A DNA stretch of 64,000 nucleotides from the NCBI RefSeq assembly GCF_023555055.1, contig NZ_JAMJPL010000002.1:372001-436000 (forward strand), read 5' to 3'. The notes beneath the pieces are model-generated. The model was not told the DNA's origin. It saw only the letters and a program-made list of their open reading frames with translations, and ran no database searches. Below are positions 1 to 8,117 of the stretch, piece by piece; positions within the stretch are counted from its first letter, which is position 1; each line of letters starts with the position of its first letter. Origin of the DNA: Marinobacter sp. ATCH36. Its GTDB lineage: Bacteria > Pseudomonadota > Gammaproteobacteria > Pseudomonadales > Oleiphilaceae. The position numbers and the translations under genes are program-made.

Positions 1-136
1 GGATCATAACCCTGATGATGTTTTCCTGCTCCTCGATATAAATATTTTCCTGGGGAAAACCCATCGCAATCAGGTCGTCTTTTACATTTCTGGCCTGTTC
101 TTTTGTAGTGAAGTTTCCGTTCAGTGCTTTGCTCAT
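1..136 (-). CDS. Partial small protein, YflT-like stress-protein N-terminus
   Basis: An ATG at 134-136 opens a minus-strand frame that runs off the left edge after 45 codons. The visible residues begin MSKALNGNFTTKEQARNV and continue with a predicted helix followed by a short strand (GFPQENIYIEE). This pattern (small residues, a helix that samples domains up or down, then an acidic strand) resembles the heat-induced stress protein YflT / general stress 17M N-terminal domain, in which a cell-surface or cytoplasmic domain of unknown role is found. The C-terminus is missing, so the length and function cannot be judged. The family link is a weak inference. Confidence 0.55.
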   Translation of the reverse strand, partial: MSKALNGNFTTKEQARNVKDDLIAMGFPQENIYIEEQENIIRVMI

Positions 137-212
137 GAGACTATCCTCCAGATAGTTCACCTACTCATCTAAAAGATTAGTTGACGGACTAGCGCGTGTA
201 AATTGTCTGCGA

Positions 213-881
213 TTAAAGCCGCTGCTCTAGCCCCATTTCCCAGAAATCAATTTCCAGCCGGGTGGCCTCACTAAATATCCGGGCCAACTGGCTGAAGCGA
301 GCTGGCGTTACATCCGCCAGCCTGTCATTCAGCCAGTCGATCTCCACCTGCATGGCTTCCTGGAACTCTTCGCTCTCGTACATGGCAATCCAGGCGTCAT
401 ATGGATTGCTGTCGCCGCGAACCGTTTCCGCCCTGGCGTTCAGCCAGTTGGCAATTTCGCCGTAGCCCACCATGCAGGGTGACAAGGCTACATGCAGATC
501 GAGCAGATCGCCCCGGTTTCCAGTGTCGAGCACATAACGAGTATACGCCAGGGTCGCGCGTGCTTCCGGCAGGTCCGACAGTTCTTCCTCGCTGATGCCC
601 CACTCCCGGCAATAGCTCACGTGCAACCCCAGCTCCACATCCACAATGGCTTCGAGCCCGGCTTTTGCCTGCTTCAAGTCTTGCAGCGTCGGGCTTTTGT
701 AGGCGGCAAGTGCAAACGCACGGGCGAACTGGATCAGGAACAGATAGTCCTGCTTCAGATAGTGACGAAAAGCCTCGGGAGCAAGGGTCGCTTCCCCCAA
801 CTGACGCACAAAACTGTGCTCAATGTAGGCTTGCCACTCCTTCTGGCAGCTGTTTTTCAGGTCTTCAAATCTATAGTTCAT
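213..881 (-). CDS. tenA: Thiaminase II, TenA family
   Basis: Cytoplasmic aminopyrimidine aminohydrolase used in thiamin salvage. TenA enzymes cleave thiamin or hydrolyse aminomethylpyrimidine to hydroxymethylpyrimidine. The 222-residue all-helical protein is of usual family length. The catalytic cysteine is in LSPCMVGYGE (about residue 136), with the active-site Asp in KQDYLF (about 45) and a C-terminal Glu in TRLEIDFWEMGLE. I chose the ATG at 881 (MNYRFEDLK) because GGAG lies six bases upstream; a GTG start 21 bases earlier is possible. It stands alone, with no other thiamin gene nearby and no TPP riboswitch visible, so it probably serves salvage rather than de novo synthesis. Confidence 0.88.
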   Translation of the reverse strand: MNYRFEDLKNSCQKEWQAYIEHSFVRQLGEATLAPEAFRHYLKQDYLFLIQFARAFALAAYKSPTLQDLKQAKAGLEAIVDVELGLHVSYCREWGISEEELSDLPEARATLAYTRYVLDTGNRGDLLDLHVALSPCMVGYGEIANWLNARAETVRGDSNPYDAWIAMYESEEFQEAMQVEIDWLNDRLADVTPARFSQLARIFSEATRLEIDFWEMGLEQRL

Positions 882-928
882 TAAAACTCCGTGGTCTGAC
901 AATGAGCCGGGTGTGGGCGAGGAAAAAT

Positions 929-1600
929 TTACCAGGGCAACTCTTCCCCATTGCTATGCCAGAACGACCCCGTATTCTCCAGGTTAAGCCCCTCGATTCT
1001 CGCCGCAAGGCCCTTCGCGGACTCCTCAGGCGTAATCAGCCCGCCAAAGTTCACCATGCGGGTTTGCACATAGCCCGGATGCAGCTGAGCTACTGCTATA
1101 CCCTTCGGCTTCAGGTCCATGGCCAGAGACTTGCCAAAGGCGTTCAACGCAGCCTTGGAAGCGCGGTAACCATAGCGACCGCCAGAATCGTTATCGGCAA
1201 TCGAGCCCATGCGGCTGGTGATGTTGGCGATCTTGCCGCCGGAAGGAATCTGGGAGACCAACGCCTCTGCCACGCGAAGCGGCGCGTAGGCATTGATTTC
1301 CATCTGGGTGCGGATGGAATCAAAGTCGATACTGCCCAGCTTCTCATCCTGCAGCAGCCCGGCGTTGTTGATCAGCAAATCGATCGGCTGGCCCTTCAAC
1401 TCGTCCGTCATTTTCTGGATACCGCTATTGGTGGTTACATCCACCCCTTCAATGACCCGGGTCGCCACTTCCTTCAATTCTGCGGAGGCTTCTCGGCAGA
1501 CTCCAATTACATCACAACCCTCACCGGCATAATGACGGGCAAGTTCAAGGCCGATACCACGATTGGCGCCGGTGATAACGGCGGTTTTGCTAGCAGACAT
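929..1600 (-). CDS. Short-chain dehydrogenase/reductase, CsgA/C-factor-like
   Basis: A classical SDR of 223 residues, probably an NAD(P)H-dependent oxidoreductase in the cytoplasm. The Rossmann motif TGANRGIG is at residues 10-17, NNAG at 78-81, the catalytic Ser in ITSRMGS near 129, and the catalytic Tyr/Lys pair in YRASK at 145-149. The short length and lack of a long C-terminal substrate loop match the CsgA/C-factor-like SDR subgroup. The start is supported by AGGAG upstream of the ATG. Downstream neighbour tenA is on the same strand 47 bp away, but no shared pathway is apparent. The substrate cannot be predicted. Confidence 0.85.
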   Translation of the reverse strand: MSASKTAVITGANRGIGLELARHYAGEGCDVIGVCREASAELKEVATRVIEGVDVTTNSGIQKMTDELKGQPIDLLINNAGLLQDEKLGSIDFDSIRTQMEINAYAPLRVAEALVSQIPSGGKIANITSRMGSIADNDSGGRYGYRASKAALNAFGKSLAMDLKPKGIAVAQLHPGYVQTRMVNFGGLITPEESAKGLAARIEGLNLENTGSFWHSNGEELPW

Positions 1601-1630
1601 GAAATACTCCTGAACTTTATGAAAGATTTA

Positions 1631-2086
1631 CTACTTGTCCTCGGAAACCAGCTCACGTTCGAAGCGGCCCAGCGCAACCATGATCACCAAAGCCAGAACA
1701 GTCACCATCCCCGCCAGGTAGAAGTTATTGATACCGGCAGCAACCCCAATGGCCCCTGCAAGCCAGATTGAGGCGCCTGTGGTTATTCCCTGGATCTGCC
1801 CGCCACTACGGATAATGCTGCCAGCACCCAGGAATCCGATACCGCCAACGACGCCCTGCACCACCCGGGTAGGATCGATACGGGCAGAAGGGTCGCCCTC
1901 GGCTGTGGCAAAAAGAACGCTCATACCGATGATAATGAACGTAGCCGACCCCAGTGATACAAGCATGTGAGAGCGCAGCCCCGCTGGTTTACCTCGCAGT
2001 TCCCGCTCAAGTCCCAGAAACAACGCCAGGCCGGCTGCAACGGAGAGCCGCAGTAGCATATCCAGGGGAGCAATTTCAGTTTCCAT
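1631..2086 (-). CDS. MgtC/SapB family inner-membrane protein
   Basis: A 151-residue membrane protein with the MgtC/SapB N-terminal domain. The sequence shows LGLERELRGKPAGLRSH after the first membrane segment, and the hallmark GGIGFLGAGSII before a third segment, followed by two more hydrophobic stretches (about four in all). MgtC proteins support growth in low magnesium and, in some bacteria, inhibit the F1Fo ATP synthase. This protein lacks the soluble C-terminal ACT-like domain of Salmonella MgtC, as is common in environmental homologues. It lies 30 bp upstream of the SDR gene on the same strand. Divergent from mtfA. Confidence 0.85.
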   Translation of the reverse strand: METEIAPLDMLLRLSVAAGLALFLGLERELRGKPAGLRSHMLVSLGSATFIIIGMSVLFATAEGDPSARIDPTRVVQGVVGGIGFLGAGSIIRSGGQIQGITTGASIWLAGAIGVAAGINNFYLAGMVTVLALVIMVALGRFERELVSEDK

Positions 2087-2227
2087 AATTTGCCCTGCAG
2101 AAGATGTAGTTAATAAACGATACCAGTCAAACTCAGGGAAAACATCGTAGCGCCATTGCAGAATCTGGTGAAGGCAATGGATACGAATTACACTGTCAGG
2201 CCATTAACAGGTACCGGAGCCCCGCCA

Positions 2228-3082
2228 ATGCTGACCTACACCCTCTGCGCGTTGGCCGTTATCGGCGCTTCTGTTTTCTACCTGTTTTTCTATCGTGGCT
2301 GGCGGCGGGAAAAGCGGCTTCAGAAGCCGTTCCCAGAGTATTGGCAAGAGAAGCTCCAGGCCCAGGTACCTGTTTATAGCAAGCTTCCCTCTGAGCTCAG
2401 GCACCAGCTTGAACAGCACGTGCAGTTATTTCTGGCAGAAAAGTCTTTTTACGGCTGCGACGGTTTTGAGGTGGACGACACCGTGCGCCTTACTATTGCA
2501 GGCCACGCGTGTCTGTTAATTGTTGCTCGCAACTTCTCCGACTTCGACGACGTAAGCAGCATTCTGGTATATCCGGACGCCTATCATGTCAGGGAAGTGG
2601 AAAGCGACGGCATAGTAGTGAGCGAGAGCAATCAGATCCGCGCGGGCGAAGCCTCCAGCCGCGGCCAGGTAGTTCTGGCGTGGGCCGAATGCGAGGAAGG
2701 TGCGGTCAATCCTGCGGGACACCACAACGTGATCCTTCACGAGTTCGCCCACCAACTTGATTACCTGGACGGCACTGCCGATGGCGCGCCGCCGCTCAGC
2801 GGAGAACAGGCCCGCCACTGGCAGCAAACCATGACCCGAGCCTACGAACACCTGCGCCAGTCTCTTCGCCATCACCAGAAACCCTGGCTTGATCCTTACG
2901 GTGCAACGGAACCGGCCGAGTTTTTTGCCGTGCTGACGGAGGCCTTCTTTCAGCAACCGGGCCATCTGCAAGAGGAACAGCCAGAAGTGTTTGAGGCGCT
3001 TCGCGGGTTCTACAGGTTTGACCCAATCAATCTCCTCTCACACCCAAACGATCCAGATAAACATGCAGCTCCGCCTCGCTGA
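2228..3082 (+). CDS. mtfA: MtfA-type zinc peptidase (M90), membrane-anchored
   Basis: A homologue of MtfA, the M90 peptidase that in E. coli binds and inactivates the glucose repressor Mlc and has aminopeptidase activity. The zinc-binding HEFAH is at about residues 171-175 of the 284-residue form, in ILHEFAHQLDYLDG. Downstream AEFFAVLTEAFF supplies the third ligand Glu region. Unlike E. coli MtfA (265 residues, soluble) this one begins with a hydrophobic segment (LCALAVIGASVFYLFF), so it is probably anchored to the inner membrane. I placed the start at the ATG at 2228 because GGAG precedes it and the membrane segment follows directly; upstream ATG 2177 and TTG 2156 are alternatives. Confidence 0.85.
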   Translation: MLTYTLCALAVIGASVFYLFFYRGWRREKRLQKPFPEYWQEKLQAQVPVYSKLPSELRHQLEQHVQLFLAEKSFYGCDGFEVDDTVRLTIAGHACLLIVARNFSDFDDVSSILVYPDAYHVREVESDGIVVSESNQIRAGEASSRGQVVLAWAECEEGAVNPAGHHNVILHEFAHQLDYLDGTADGAPPLSGEQARHWQQTMTRAYEHLRQSLRHHQKPWLDPYGATEPAEFFAVLTEAFFQQPGHLQEEQPEVFEALRGFYRFDPINLLSHPNDPDKHAAPPR

Positions 3083-3117
3083 TATTGACGTATCCAACTC
3101 CCGCCCAAACTCAGAAA

Positions 3118-3468
3118 CTAGGGTTTATGCTGCCAGGGCCATTTACCATACATCTCTACTTCAAGCGTAAAACTCAGGAACGTACGGATAAGCACGACGA
3201 TAGCCAGAACGCCTATCGTCTCAAACGTCAGCTCAACCGCAACGGTATAAATAATATCCGAGGCAATAAGAAACTCCAGCCCGACCAAGATGCCCCGACC
3301 AAGCGATTGGCGTAACTCCTGGAAAACGGAATCCTTATCCTCTTTTTTCAGCAATCTGGACAACGCGTTGTAGAGGGCATACAACGCAAACCATGTAATT
3401 GTGGCAATGCCGATGGTTTCAATAATTACGGCGCACCAGGCTGCTATGGGTGCAATGAAGTCATTCAC
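3118..3468 (-). CDS. DUF1622 membrane protein
   Basis: A 116-residue inner-membrane protein of the DUF1622 family, whose function is unknown. It has three hydrophobic segments, with the conserved block LGRGILVGLEFLIASDII in the middle and RTFLSFTLEVE near the C-terminus, ending in a WPW tail. The start is a GTG at 3468 (MNDFIAP) with AAGGAG five bases upstream; the GTG two codons earlier leaves no space for a ribosome binding site. It is convergent with mtfA and followed upstream by a divergent universal stress protein. No operon partner. Confidence 0.85.
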   Translation of the reverse strand: MNDFIAPIAAWCAVIIETIGIATITWFALYALYNALSRLLKKEDKDSVFQELRQSLGRGILVGLEFLIASDIIYTVAVELTFETIGVLAIVVLIRTFLSFTLEVEMYGKWPWQHKP

Positions 3469-3634
3469 GCTCACTCCTTGTTAATCACGCAATGAACCGA
3501 AAACTTTTGTTTACGGCTCTTGTCTTCTTCGAGCCAGCGAAGGCAAACCGTTCGTCGGCATGACCTGAGTCAACCACAGGGTGCACCGGTCAATGTTACG
3601 TTGGGAACACATCCAACAGGAAGGAAAAAGCATC

Positions 3635-4075
3635 ATGACCAACGTTACTAAAAACATCGTGGTCGCTTGCGACGGTTCAGAGCAGTCCTCTCATGCGGCA
3701 AAAATGGCGGCCGACCTGGCGAAAGCCACCGGTCACCCTCTAAAACTGCTAACCGTGTTTCCCGGCTCAAAGGCAGAGCGGCTGATCATCAGTGGCGTGT
3801 GGCCTAGCGACCTTGAGGAAGAGCAAAAGAACTACGGGCGCAAAGTTTTTGATGCCGCAAAAGAAGCCGTGAGTGGCATCGCTGATCCAAGCGAGGAGAT
3901 CCTGCTAAAAGGCGACCCGGCCCACGAAATTATTGAATACTTGCAAGAACATCCGGGCTCTCACATGGTTTTGGGTAGGCGCGGTCATTCAACCTTGCGT
4001 AGTCTTACTCTGGGCAGCATCAGCGAGAGGGTCGTCAGGCACGCTACCGGGCCGGTTACCGTTGTCAGCGAGTAA
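3635..4075 (+). CDS. Universal stress protein, UspA family
   Basis: A single-domain Usp protein of 146 residues, cytoplasmic and usually induced in starvation or stress. The N-terminal strand IVVACDGSEQSSHAA carries the Asp that contacts nucleotide in ATP-binding members. The C-terminal ATP motif is present as GRRGHSTLRSLTLGSISERVV (G-2x-G-9x-GS), so it probably binds ATP. The ATG at 3635 is preceded by AGGAAGG; the frame is open further upstream but has no comparable ribosome binding site. A strong intrinsic terminator follows directly. Confidence 0.9.
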   Translation: MTNVTKNIVVACDGSEQSSHAAKMAADLAKATGHPLKLLTVFPGSKAERLIISGVWPSDLEEEQKNYGRKVFDAAKEAVSGIADPSEEILLKGDPAHEIIEYLQEHPGSHMVLGRRGHSTLRSLTLGSISERVVRHATGPVTVVSE

Positions 4076-4093
4076 CGCAAAATCAGTACCCCG

Positions 4094-4122
4094 AAAAACC
4101 GCGACTTTGTTCGCGGTTTTTT
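4094..4122 (+). terminator. Rho-independent terminator after the usp gene
   Basis: The stem AAAAACCGCGA pairs with TCGCGGTTTTTT across a six-base loop, beginning 19 bp after the usp stop codon. The A-run before and T-run after the stem mean it could work in both directions, so it may also end the convergent TRAP transporter transcript. Confidence 0.85.
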
Positions 4123-4146
4123 GGTCTTCGTCCGCCCCCGACCCAC

Positions 4147-5451
4147 CTACCAGGGCCCCACCACATATCCCAGCTTCTCCGGCAACCACAGCGCAATACC
4201 CGGCATCAGCATCACCAACACCAAACTGAGAGCCATGGCGGCCACAAAAACCATTGCCCAGCCAATGGTGTGTTCCAGGCGGATATTGGCGATCCGGGTG
4301 GTGACCATCAGGTTAACGGCGACCGGCGGTGTGAATTGGCCGATGGCGATGTTCATTGCCAACAGGATGCCAAACCAGATCGGGTTCCAGCCAAAATGGT
4401 TCATCAATGGCAGCACAATCGGGATCAGGATCAGGTAGATAGAAATCGCATCCAGCAGCATCCCGGCAATCAGCACCAGCACCATTACCAGACCTAGCAG
4501 GACCCAGCCATTTTCGGAGAGGGACAGCAGGGCATCGGCAAGATGCTGGAAGGTCCCGAGCGTGGTGCCGGCCCAGGCAAAGATACCAGCCAGCGCGATG
4601 ATGAACATCACCACGCCGGAGGTAACGGCGGCGTCTGTCATCAGGCCCCACAGGTTACGCAGGCTCAGATTGCGATAAAGCACGCAACCGACCAGCACCC
4701 CGTAGGCTACAGCAACCACTGCAGCCTCGGTGGGCGTGAACAGGCCTGAGCGCAGGCCACCAAGGATGATCACGGGCGCAAACAAAGCCGGCAAAGCGGC
4801 CTTGAAGCTCGGCCAGAATGGCGGGCGCTCGACCGCTTCCGGGTCTTCCCAGCGGTATTTCCTGGCAAAATATAAGGCCGGCGCCAGCAGGGACACGCCC
4901 GCCAGAATGCCGGGAAAAATGCCCGCCGCAAACAGAGCCCGCAGGTCCACGCCCGGTACCACGATGGAATAGAGAATCAGCGCAATCGACGGCGGAATCA
5001 GGATCGCTGTAGATGATGAAGCGGCAATGAGTGACGCCGAGAACGGCTTCGGGTAGCCGGCTTTCTGCATGCTCGGCAGCATCACCATCGCGACAGCTGC
5101 GGCATCGGCAGGGCCAGATCCACTCATGCCACCCATGATCAGGCACACAAGCACCGCGACAACAGTCAGCCCGCCATGGCGGGGGCCGATAATCGACTGG
5201 GCAAAACGCACCAGGGCGGCGGCAACACCCGCACGCTCGAAAATCAGGCCGGTCAGGATAAACAGGGGAATCGCAATTAGCGGATACTTGGCCACACTGT
5301 TGTACGTGTTGGTGCCGAACGTACCCAACATGGCTGGAGGCAGCCCCGCGACAATGCCGACCACTCCGCCCAGCCCAAGGGCAATCGCCACCGGTATCCC
5401 CAGCAGTAACGCCAGCAGGAAGCTCGCGATCATCAATAAGTCAGGACTCAT
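4147..5451 (-). CDS. dctM: TRAP transporter large permease, DctM
   Basis: The 434-residue polytopic channel subunit of a tripartite ATP-independent periplasmic transporter, which uses a sodium gradient to import organic anions such as C4-dicarboxylates. About twelve to thirteen hydrophobic segments run along the protein. Family hallmarks visible are GGMSGSGPADAAAV (about 110-123) and, later, GMLLDAISIYLILIPIVLP and FGILLAMNIAIGQFTPPVAVNL. Its start overlaps the dctQ stop by 11 bp, which points to translational coupling. Third gene of the dctP-dctQ-dctM operon. Confidence 0.92.
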   Translation of the reverse strand: MSPDLLMIASFLLALLLGIPVAIALGLGGVVGIVAGLPPAMLGTFGTNTYNSVAKYPLIAIPLFILTGLIFERAGVAAALVRFAQSIIGPRHGGLTVVAVLVCLIMGGMSGSGPADAAAVAMVMLPSMQKAGYPKPFSASLIAASSSTAILIPPSIALILYSIVVPGVDLRALFAAGIFPGILAGVSLLAPALYFARKYRWEDPEAVERPPFWPSFKAALPALFAPVIILGGLRSGLFTPTEAAVVAVAYGVLVGCVLYRNLSLRNLWGLMTDAAVTSGVVMFIIALAGIFAWAGTTLGTFQHLADALLSLSENGWVLLGLVMVLVLIAGMLLDAISIYLILIPIVLPLMNHFGWNPIWFGILLAMNIAIGQFTPPVAVNLMVTTRIANIRLEHTIGWAMVFVAAMALSLVLVMLMPGIALWLPEKLGYVVGPW

Positions 5452-5935
5452 GGATCACCTCCGGGTCCTGCTTGCCGCGTAGACGGTCGGCGAGGTTCTG
5501 AGTCATGCGAATAATGATGACGAGGGACAACAGCGGCAGCCAGATCACATAGATCCAGTTGGGCAGGCCCAGCCCCGGCGACAACGATTCCCACTGGTAT
5601 TCCTGAAAGGCGAAGGTACTGCCGTACCAGGTCATAATGCCCAGAACCGTCACACCGCCCAGCCACTGCAACACAAAGACCACCTTTTGCCCCCAGGGCG
5701 GCAGGTAGTGCTCTATCAACTCGATGCGGATGTGCTGGTTGTGTCGCGCGGCCACGGCAGCGCCGGCAAAGGTGAGCACCACCAGGAGGAATACAGAAAA
5801 TTCCTCAGTAAAGGCGAAAGAAGCATCGGTCGCGTAGCGAACAATCACATTTCCCAGGCTGATCACGCAGATGGCAACGAGGGCAATGGTGGCCAGCCAA
5901 GCGTCGGGCCGGAACTTGGGGGGACGGGACGGCAT
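5441..5935 (-). CDS. dctQ: TRAP transporter small permease, DctQ
   Basis: The small membrane subunit (164 residues, four hydrophobic segments) that pairs with DctM in TRAP transporters. The motif FTEEFSVFLLVVLTFAGAAVAARHNQHIRIELI is typical of the family: an acidic pair after the first segment, and the HIRI block after the second. I chose the ATG at 5935 (MPSRPPKF) because GGAG is five bases upstream; the frame is open for 12 more codons. It lies 60 bp downstream of dctP. Confidence 0.9.
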   Translation of the reverse strand: MPSRPPKFRPDAWLATIALVAICVISLGNVIVRYATDASFAFTEEFSVFLLVVLTFAGAAVAARHNQHIRIELIEHYLPPWGQKVVFVLQWLGGVTVLGIMTWYGSTFAFQEYQWESLSPGLGLPNWIYVIWLPLLSLVIIIRMTQNLADRLRGKQDPEVIHES

Positions 5936-5995
5936 GGAGACTCCGGTTCGGAAAGAGCGCCCGCCGGTCATGACGGGCGCCTGGGCAGGTCGCTG

Positions 5996-7006
5996 TTACT
6001 GGTTACGGTTGGCGACCGCGTCCTGTGCCTGCTTCACCAGATCCTCGCCAATGCGCGGAGTCCATTTCCCGTATACGGGCTGAGTGGCTTCCATGAAGGC
6101 ATCGCGCTGCTCATCGGTCAGCTCAGTGACCTCCACGCCGCGCTCCTTGATGGCCGCCAGGGTCGCATCGATTTCGCTGCGGGATTTCTCGATCTCCCAC
6201 TGACCAGCATCAATCGCCGCCTGCTTCAGCAATGCCTGATCCTCCTCGCTGAACTGATCCCATACAGAGTTACTGACTGCGAACACCAGTGGGTCCGCCA
6301 TATAGTGCCAGCGCGTCAGGTATTGCTGACCAACCTGATCGATGCGGGCCACATCGAAGACCGACAGCGGGTTCTCCTGGCCATCAACAGCGCCGGTGGT
6401 CAGCGCTGGCTTGGCATCGGCCCAACTCATCTGGGTCGGGTTGGCGCCCAGGGCGGTGAAGGTATCCTGGAACAGCGGCGAACCGACCACGCGGATTTTC
6501 AGGCCATCCAGATCGGCCGGCTCGTCGATGGTCAGCTTGGAATTGGACAGTTCGCGGAAGCCGTTCTCGCCCCAGGCCAGCGGTGTGACACCGCGCTTCT
6601 TGATCGCCGCGAAGATGGCCTCGCCGGCTTCACCCTGAGTGATTGCATCGATGGCTGCATAGTCAGGCATCAGGAAAGGCAGGGAGAACAGGTTCAGTTC
6701 AGGCACCTGCGGCGACCAGTTAATGGTGGAGCCCACCGACATATCAATCAGCCCGGAACGCATGGCCGAAAACTCCTTGGTCTGGTCGCCGGAGACCAAC
6801 TGGGAATTGCTGTAGATCTTCATGTTGATGCGCCCGTCTGAGCGCTCTTTCACCAGCTCTACCCATTTGTCGGCGGCCTGGCCCCAGGGAAAGGCGGACG
6901 GAAGAACGGTGGAGACGGTGTATTCGTCTTTGTACTGGGCATGAGAAGTGGCACTGAACAGCAGCGTTGCCGCCGCAGCAGCCAGAAATGTGCAACGTTT
7001 CAACAT
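5996..7006 (-). CDS. dctP: TRAP transporter substrate-binding protein, DctP family
   Basis: Periplasmic solute receptor of the TRAP system, 336 residues with a clear signal peptide (MLKRCTFLAAAAATLLFSATSHA). The DctP fold is recognised from NGFRELSNSKLTIDEPADLDGLKIRV and the TGAVDGQENP loop, which includes the conserved Arg that binds the carboxylate of the ligand (KIRV). The start at 7006 is preceded by AAAAGGAAAA and gives a normal signal peptide; the frame extends further upstream without a better start. The substrate is probably an organic acid, but which one is not predictable. Confidence 0.9.
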   Translation of the reverse strand: MLKRCTFLAAAAATLLFSATSHAQYKDEYTVSTVLPSAFPWGQAADKWVELVKERSDGRINMKIYSNSQLVSGDQTKEFSAMRSGLIDMSVGSTINWSPQVPELNLFSLPFLMPDYAAIDAITQGEAGEAIFAAIKKRGVTPLAWGENGFRELSNSKLTIDEPADLDGLKIRVVGSPLFQDTFTALGANPTQMSWADAKPALTTGAVDGQENPLSVFDVARIDQVGQQYLTRWHYMADPLVFAVSNSVWDQFSEEDQALLKQAAIDAGQWEIEKSRSEIDATLAAIKERGVEVTELTDEQRDAFMEATQPVYGKWTPRIGEDLVKQAQDAVANRNQ

Positions 7007-7212
7007 GGTGTTTTCCTTTTTTATTGGAATCAGACGGATTGCTGCGGCGATCAGGCAGCGGCCCGCTACGCGAGTATAGGAATGGAGCTTCGGGAAGGCA
7101 ATAAACGCAGCCAGAGGCGAAACACCTTGAAATACCTTTCCCAACGGTCTGTCAGACAGCGCCGAGGGCTGGTATCGTCTGCCCCCATCTCGTATGGAAT
7201 CGGAGAATCGCA

Positions 7213-7545
7213 GTGAAAAGTTGGTTATTTCTTGGCATTGCCATTGTTGCAGAAGTGGTTGCAACCAGCGGCCTGAAAGCCAGTGAAGGGTTTACCAGGC
7301 TCTGGCCCAGTCTGCTGGTTATTGCAGGCTACGCGGTTGCATTCTATTTCCTCTCAATAACGCTGAAGGAAATCCCGGTCGGCCTGGCCTATGCCATCTG
7401 GGCGGGGTTGGGTGTTGTGCTGGTGGCGTTTATCGGCTGGCTGGTTTACGGGCAAACGCTGGATGCCGCCAGTGTGCTTGGTATGGCGCTGATCATCGCC
7501 GGCGTTGCGGTAATCAACCTGTTTTCCAAGGCAACCGTTCACTAA
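7213..7545 (+). CDS. Small multidrug resistance exporter, EmrE/Qac type
   Basis: A 110-residue SMR protein with four membrane segments that works as a dual-topology dimer to export cationic compounds in exchange for protons. The essential Glu is at residue 14 ([11 protein letters not shown]), and Tyr60 and Trp63 match the EmrE substrate-binding residues ([11 protein letters not shown]). The valine-rich GVVLV and the ATSGLK segment put it in the drug-exporting branch rather than the guanidinium branch. It uses a GTG start at 7213; no strong ribosome binding site is seen. Its stop codon lies inside one end of an attC-like inverted repeat (7540-7650), facing a second SMR gene. Confidence 0.88.
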   Translation: MKSWLFLGIAIVAEVVATSGLKASEGFTRLWPSLLVIAGYAVAFYFLSITLKEIPVGLAYAIWAGLGVVLVAFIGWLVYGQTLDAASVLGMALIIAGVAVINLFSKATVH

Positions 7546-7650
7546 CCTGTCGGCAAATCCGGAGCCCCTCCTGATACAGCTCCCATTCTGGTGGTAATAG
7601 GGAGAAGCGTGCAGGCAGGAGGCGCGTCCGCCAAAAGCCACATGTTAGGC
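7540..7650 (-). repeat. attC-like inverted repeat between two convergent SMR genes
   Basis: The ends are inverted copies: CTAACCTGTCGGC at 7542-7554 and, read on the minus strand, CTAACATGTGGC from 7648. Further in, CGGAGCCCCTCCTG (7561-7574) matches CGGACGCGCCTCCTG on the other arm. Minus-strand left box GCCTAAC fits the integron consensus RYYYAAC; the plus-strand right box GTTAGGC (7644-7650) fits GTTRRRY. One arm is a base longer than the other, as is usual for attC. Both SMR stop codons (TAA) sit inside the terminal boxes. By the position of the extra base the site probably belongs to the minus-strand gdx gene. Confidence 0.6.
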
Positions 7651-7962
7651 ATGGGCCAATTTAAGACCAACAATACCCGCGCAAATCAGACCTAAACTTA
7701 CTAGCTTAAAAATGTCAGCTGACTCGCCGAACAATAATATGCCCAGAAGAGCCGTACCTACAGCACCAATACCCACCCATATTGCATAAGCTGTACCGAC
7801 GGGCAATGTTTTCAGAGCCAAACCTAGCAACAGAAAACTTGCAATCAACGAAAATACCGTTCCGACAGTAGGCCAGAGTTTCGTAAAGCCATCCGTGTAC
7901 TTCAACCCGATGGCCCAACCAATCTCCAAAAGGCCGGCTACAAACAAAATGATCCAATTCAT
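7645..7962 (-). CDS. gdx: Guanidinium exporter, Gdx/SugE subtype of SMR
   Basis: A 105-residue SMR protein, the usual length for SugE/Gdx, which exports guanidinium in exchange for protons. Diagnostic residues of the Gdx subtype are present: Glu13 and Trp16 in [18 protein letters not shown], Ser42 in LIASFLLLG, and Tyr59 and Trp62 in [16 protein letters not shown] set the start at 7962 (MNWIILF) because GAGAG is well spaced to it; an ATG two codons upstream is too close. Directly upstream is a guanidine-II riboswitch, which strongly supports the substrate. The stop codon is embedded in the attC-like repeat downstream. Confidence 0.93.
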   Translation of the reverse strand: MNWIILFVAGLLEIGWAIGLKYTDGFTKLWPTVGTVFSLIASFLLLGLALKTLPVGTAYAIWVGIGAVGTALLGILLFGESADIFKLVSLGLICAGIVGLKLAHA

Positions 7963-7983
7963 ACACATCTCTCGATTTGTTTT

Positions 7984-8026
7984 GGGGCCGTCCCCTAACG
8001 AAACCGAGAGGTGAGGTCGTCCTCAC
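7984..8026 (-). promoter_or_regulatory. Guanidine-II (mini-ykkC) riboswitch upstream of gdx
   Basis: Read on the minus strand there are two hairpins with ACGR tetraloops: GTGAGG-ACGA-CCTCAC (8026-8011) and GGGG-ACGG-CCCC (7995-7984), joined by a 15-base linker. Two such hairpins in a row are the defining feature of the mini-ykkC motif, established as the guanidine-II riboswitch. The second hairpin ends about 20 bases before the gdx start, close to the ribosome binding site, as expected for a translational ON switch: guanidine binding joins the loops and frees the site. Stem pairing is perfect in both hairpins. Confidence 0.92.
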
Positions 8027-8082
8027 TTCAGAATGCTGGTGCGCTCTGACTTACTGTACAGCGTGAGCATCAATGACCCAGG

Positions 8083-8102
8083 AAGCGCCCCGAAGGGCGC
8101 TT
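8083..8102 (-). terminator. Strong hairpin after the 8118 gene
   Basis: AAGCGCCC pairs with GGGCGCTT across a CGAA (minus strand TTCG) tetraloop, a very stable hairpin. It lies 15 bp past the stop codon of the upstream minus-strand gene and before the riboswitch. There is no T-run, so it may stabilise a 3' end rather than terminate on its own. Confidence 0.5.
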
Positions 8103-8117
8103 ACAAGAGCAGCGTGC

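Noticed and set aside
8083..8102. Whether the stable hairpin is the core of a fourth attC site
   Set aside because: The flanks (CACGCTG on both sides) are direct, not inverted, repeats, and there are no AAC/GTT boxes; I treat it as a 3'-end hairpin.
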